Below, piece after piece: positions 6,163 through 7,413 of a DNA stretch of 7,413 nucleotides. The translations under genes were made by a program, and so were the position numbers. Origin of the DNA: JBGSOV01 sp964558715 (GTDB taxonomy: Bacteria; Patescibacteriota; Gracilibacteria; CAIRYL01; GCA-016699755). How positions within the stretch are numbered: the stretch's first letter is position 1; each line of letters begins with the position of its first letter. The notes beneath the pieces are model-generated. The model searched no databases. It was not told the DNA's origin and was given only the letters and a program-made list of their open reading frames with translations. The DNA is taken from NCBI GenBank assembly GCA_964558715.1, contig CAZLFD010000051.1:1-7413 (forward strand), given 5' to 3'.

Positions 6163-6750
6163 TTTTTGTACTTGATTAAACACCAGTTCCATCGGTGTTT
6201 CACGTTCGAATAGCGTGACCAGCACACGCAGTTTGCCCTTGTCGGCATGTACTTCATCTACTACTCCTTCGTGCGTGGCAAACGGGCCATCGACGATCTT
6301 GACTATATCGCCCTTACTGAAATCAGCTTTGTATTTTGGCTCACTAATACCCATGCGTTTTTTGACCACACCAAACTCTTCTGGCGTGACCGGTACAGGA
6401 ACATTTCCCGAGCCGACGAACCCCGTAACATTCGGTGTGTTTCGCACCACGTACCAACTATCATCCGTCACAACCATATCCACCAAAACGTAACCCGGAA
6501 AGATACATTTTTTACGTTGCACTGGCTTACCTTTCCGCAAAATCACCTCTGTCTCTTTTGGCACGACGACTTCAAATATTTTCTCTTGCATGTTCATCGA
6601 TTCCATACGCTGCTCTAAGCCGCCTTTTACGGCGTCTTCGTACCCCGAATAGGTATGGATGGCATACCAGTTGCGGCCGGCCTTTTCATCTTGGCGGCCA
6701 CCGCCTTTTTTAAGCTCTGACTTTTCGGCATTATCTTCTGTATCTGGCAT
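6157..6750 (-). CDS. nusG: transcription termination/antitermination protein NusG
   Basis: NusG binds RNA polymerase through its NGN domain and joins transcription to Rho or to the ribosome through its KOW domain. The 197-residue protein has an extra acidic and Lys/Gly-rich N-terminal tail (1-25), then the NGN domain (27-133) with NWYAIHTYSGYE, the hydrophobic run CIFPGYVLVDM (82-92), WYVVRNTPNVTGFVG and PVPVTPEE. The linker and KOW domain follow: FSKGDIVKIVDGPFATHEG (144-162), VTLFERETPMELVF and the end at QVQKK. The start is the ATG at 6750, whose A is the last base of the secE TGA (TGATG), so translation is coupled. A frame open to 6873 only re-reads secE. All diagnostic motifs are intact. 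Confidence 0.98.
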   Translation of the reverse strand: MPDTEDNAEKSELKKGGGRQDEKAGRNWYAIHTYSGYEDAVKGGLEQRMESMNMQEKIFEVVVPKETEVILRKGKPVQRKKCIFPGYVLVDMVVTDDSWYVVRNTPNVTGFVGSGNVPVPVTPEEFGVVKKRMGISEPKYKADFSKGDIVKIVDGPFATHEGVVDEVHADKGKLRVLVTLFERETPMELVFNQVQKK

Positions 6751-6929
6751 CAATGGGTGAAAAGAAGAAGTTGATTCAGTAGGTAATCGACAAAGGCGAT
6801 TGTAATCGTACTGGCAACGACAAAAATCGCGGCAATAGTACTGATGCGAATAGCATGGTTCTTGGTCGGCCATTGCACCTGGCGCAATTCGTGGATGGCT
6901 TCTTGAAAATACTTTTTAACTCCGGTCAT
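6750..6929 (-). CDS. secE: preprotein translocase subunit SecE (single-helix type)
   Basis: SecE clamps the two halves of SecY in the SecYEG export channel. The 59-residue protein is the minimal bacterial form: an amphipathic helix with the hallmark ELRQVQWPTK (13-22), then one transmembrane helix (about 29-47, ISTIAAIFVVASTITIAFV) and a short tail. The ATG at 6929 (MTGVKKYFQEA) is preferred over the TTG at 6986, whose extra 19 residues do not fit the family. No Shine-Dalgarno sequence is visible. The stop overlaps the nusG start by one base, the usual secE-nusG order. The TGA stop here also argues for the standard genetic code. Confidence 0.95.
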   Translation of the reverse strand: MTGVKKYFQEAIHELRQVQWPTKNHAIRISTIAAIFVVASTITIAFVDYLLNQLLLFTH

Positions 6930-7046
6930 GTGATTGGTCTTGAAAAATGCAAAAAAGAAATTGCCAGAAATTTTATCTTCAGGCAAGGGGAAAAGAACAA
7001 CAGCAATCTGTAATTTGCAAACCGGAGGAAGGATTTTTTTCCCGGT

Positions 7047-7112
7047 ACAGTCTCTCGCAGAGGACTATGCCGTTTTCATGATTGACGTCACAGTCCTAGC
7101 CGAAGACTATGC
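7047..7112. repeat. two tandem imperfect copies ending GACTATGC, flanking a TGACGTCA palindrome
   Basis: Copy 1 (7047-7070) and copy 2 (7090-7112) both begin ACAGTC and end GACTATGC, with a similar 9-10 nt middle; the period is 42-43 nt. In each copy AGTC and GACT can pair as a small hairpin. The stretch between them ends in the 8-bp palindrome TGACGTCA (7083-7090). On the minus strand this lies in the probable secE leader, so tandem binding sites or two leader hairpins are possible. Confidence 0.45.
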
Positions 7113-7153
7113 GGTCAAAATCTATCTAACCTCGTTTTCATCGATGAGCTTGC

Positions 7154-7413
7154 TTATTCTGAAAGCAGTTCCATCATAGTTAGACTGAACTGCTTACAGA
7201 TTACACTCAGATCATGTCCGACTAATCGTTTACCACCCTCTCTGTCAGTAAGAAAGATATTGTGGAGCCCGTCTTCAAAATAATAGATGAGGTTTACACC
7301 TAAGTGTATCCTAGGGTACGCAATTCAACTCAGTGAGGTCTTGAAGATTGTGCACTCCTTTATTTCCACATCTTGGGTTCAAAACCCCGTGAACTTCAGT
7401 CCGATTGTAGCGT
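7154..7413 (-). pseudogene. possible interrupted reading frame of unknown function, cut by the window edge
   Basis: From 7412 to 7314 one minus-strand frame is open for 33 codons and ends with Asn-Cys-Val-Pro at a TAG (7311-7313). Dropping one base of that TAG moves to a second frame that runs open for 52 codons (starting Arg-Ile-His-Leu-Gly-Val) to TAA at 7154-7156. The second frame has no ATG, GTG or TTG near its 5' end. Both stretches have protein-like composition, the second with many G-first codons. The junction CCC-TAG-G would allow a +1 slip from CCC to CCT. It could be a pseudogene, an assembly error, a programmed frameshift or chance. I recognise no family, and random open frames of this size are not rare. 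Confidence 0.28.
7158..7200. repeat. strong imperfect hairpin (13 bp with one mismatch)
   Basis: TCTG-A-AAGCAGTTC (7158-7171) pairs with GAACTGCTT-A-CAGA (7187-7200): nine perfect pairs, one A-A mismatch and four more pairs, around a 15-nt loop. No T run follows on either strand, so it is not a classical terminator. On the minus strand it ends 2 nt before the TAA of the possible interrupted frame, so it could shape that mRNA 3' end, or it could be part of an unrecognised small RNA. Confidence 0.55.

Larger units (their letters stand above)
6930..7413. other. 484-nt region with no confident gene, upstream of secE
   Basis: No tRNA, rRNA or full CDS is recognised here; the tRNA-Trp and rpmG often found before secE are absent. 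It holds tandem imperfect repeats with a TGACGTCA palindrome (7047-7112), a strong hairpin (7158-7200), and a possible frameshifted minus-strand reading frame (7154-7413). The secE promoter must lie in 6930-7150. The only candidate seen is weak: TTGTTC (6995-7000) and TAAAAT (6970-6975) on the minus strand, 19 nt apart. Confidence 0.5.

Noticed and set aside
6751..6873. Upstream extension of nusG to 6873
   Set aside because: It is secE read in another frame, Cys/Tyr-rich, and the TGATG overlap at 6750 fixes the start.
7082..7110. + strand promoter TTGACG with GACTAT 17 nt later
   Set aside because: The -35 is good but the -10 matches only three positions, and no gene follows on that strand within the window.
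6934..7179. 81-aa + strand frame with repeated LAEDYAV
   Set aside because: The peptide repeat simply reflects the DNA repeat. The frame begins at a TTG opposite the secE leader and resembles no protein that I know.
7375..7388. tRNA T-arm-like GGGTTCAAAACCCC
   Set aside because: It pairs as a simple 5-bp hairpin, but no acceptor, D or anticodon arms can be fitted at tRNA spacing on either strand.

Overview
The window looks like chromosomal DNA from an uncultivated bacterium. Candidate Phyla Radiation (Patescibacteria, possibly Peregrinibacteria-like) is my best guess. The main pointer is the secreted C39-like peptidase at 3756-4760: its CEEA active-site signature, its NDPG-x-R-x-G-x-G-Y-RY tail and its short 'SFKTC...PPRC' two-cysteine module are a combination I associate with that group. 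Translation uses the standard code. secE ends in TGA, which overlaps the nusG ATG (TGATG), so TGA is a stop and not glycine. Almost no gene has a recognisable Shine-Dalgarno sequence, and TTG (ribE) and GTG (5395-6033) are used as starts. The affiliation is an inference.

Layout. (1) 116-373 (+): a small acidic protein of unknown function. It is convergent with the next block. (2) Minus-strand block 393-3592: DUF2797 protein (2693-3592), then ribE riboflavin synthase 12 nt downstream. After a 248-nt spacer comes a single 487-residue protein joining a class I SAM methyltransferase to a WecG/TagA/CpsF glycosyltransferase. (3) 3756-4760 (+): a membrane-anchored C39-like cysteine peptidase, divergent from DUF2797. 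It is followed by a candidate intrinsic terminator and a 12-bp palindrome. (4) Minus-strand information-processing cluster 6929-4963: secE, nusG, an unrecognised membrane-anchored protein, then rplK. This resembles the classic secE-nusG-rplK-rplA cluster, but a novel gene sits between nusG and rplK, and rplA does not follow rplK within the window. (5) 6930-7413: no confident gene. It holds tandem imperfect repeats around a TGACGTCA palindrome, a strong 13-bp imperfect hairpin, and two minus-strand reading frames that join at a CCC-TAG-G sequence as if one protein were interrupted by a +1 frameshift.

How the genes work together. SecE (translocon), NusG (transcription elongation) and L11 (GTPase-associated centre) are expression-machinery genes. 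The inserted membrane protein has a candidate promoter of its own and lies 6 nt from rplK, so it is probably co-expressed with L11. The methyltransferase-GT26 fusion suggests cell-surface polysaccharide assembly. No CRISPR array, tRNA, rRNA or insertion sequence was recognised. The most unusual items are the fusion protein, the gene inserted into the nusG-rplK junction, the possible frameshift gene near the right edge, and a textbook ribosome binding site in front of a four-codon ORF at 1912-1939.
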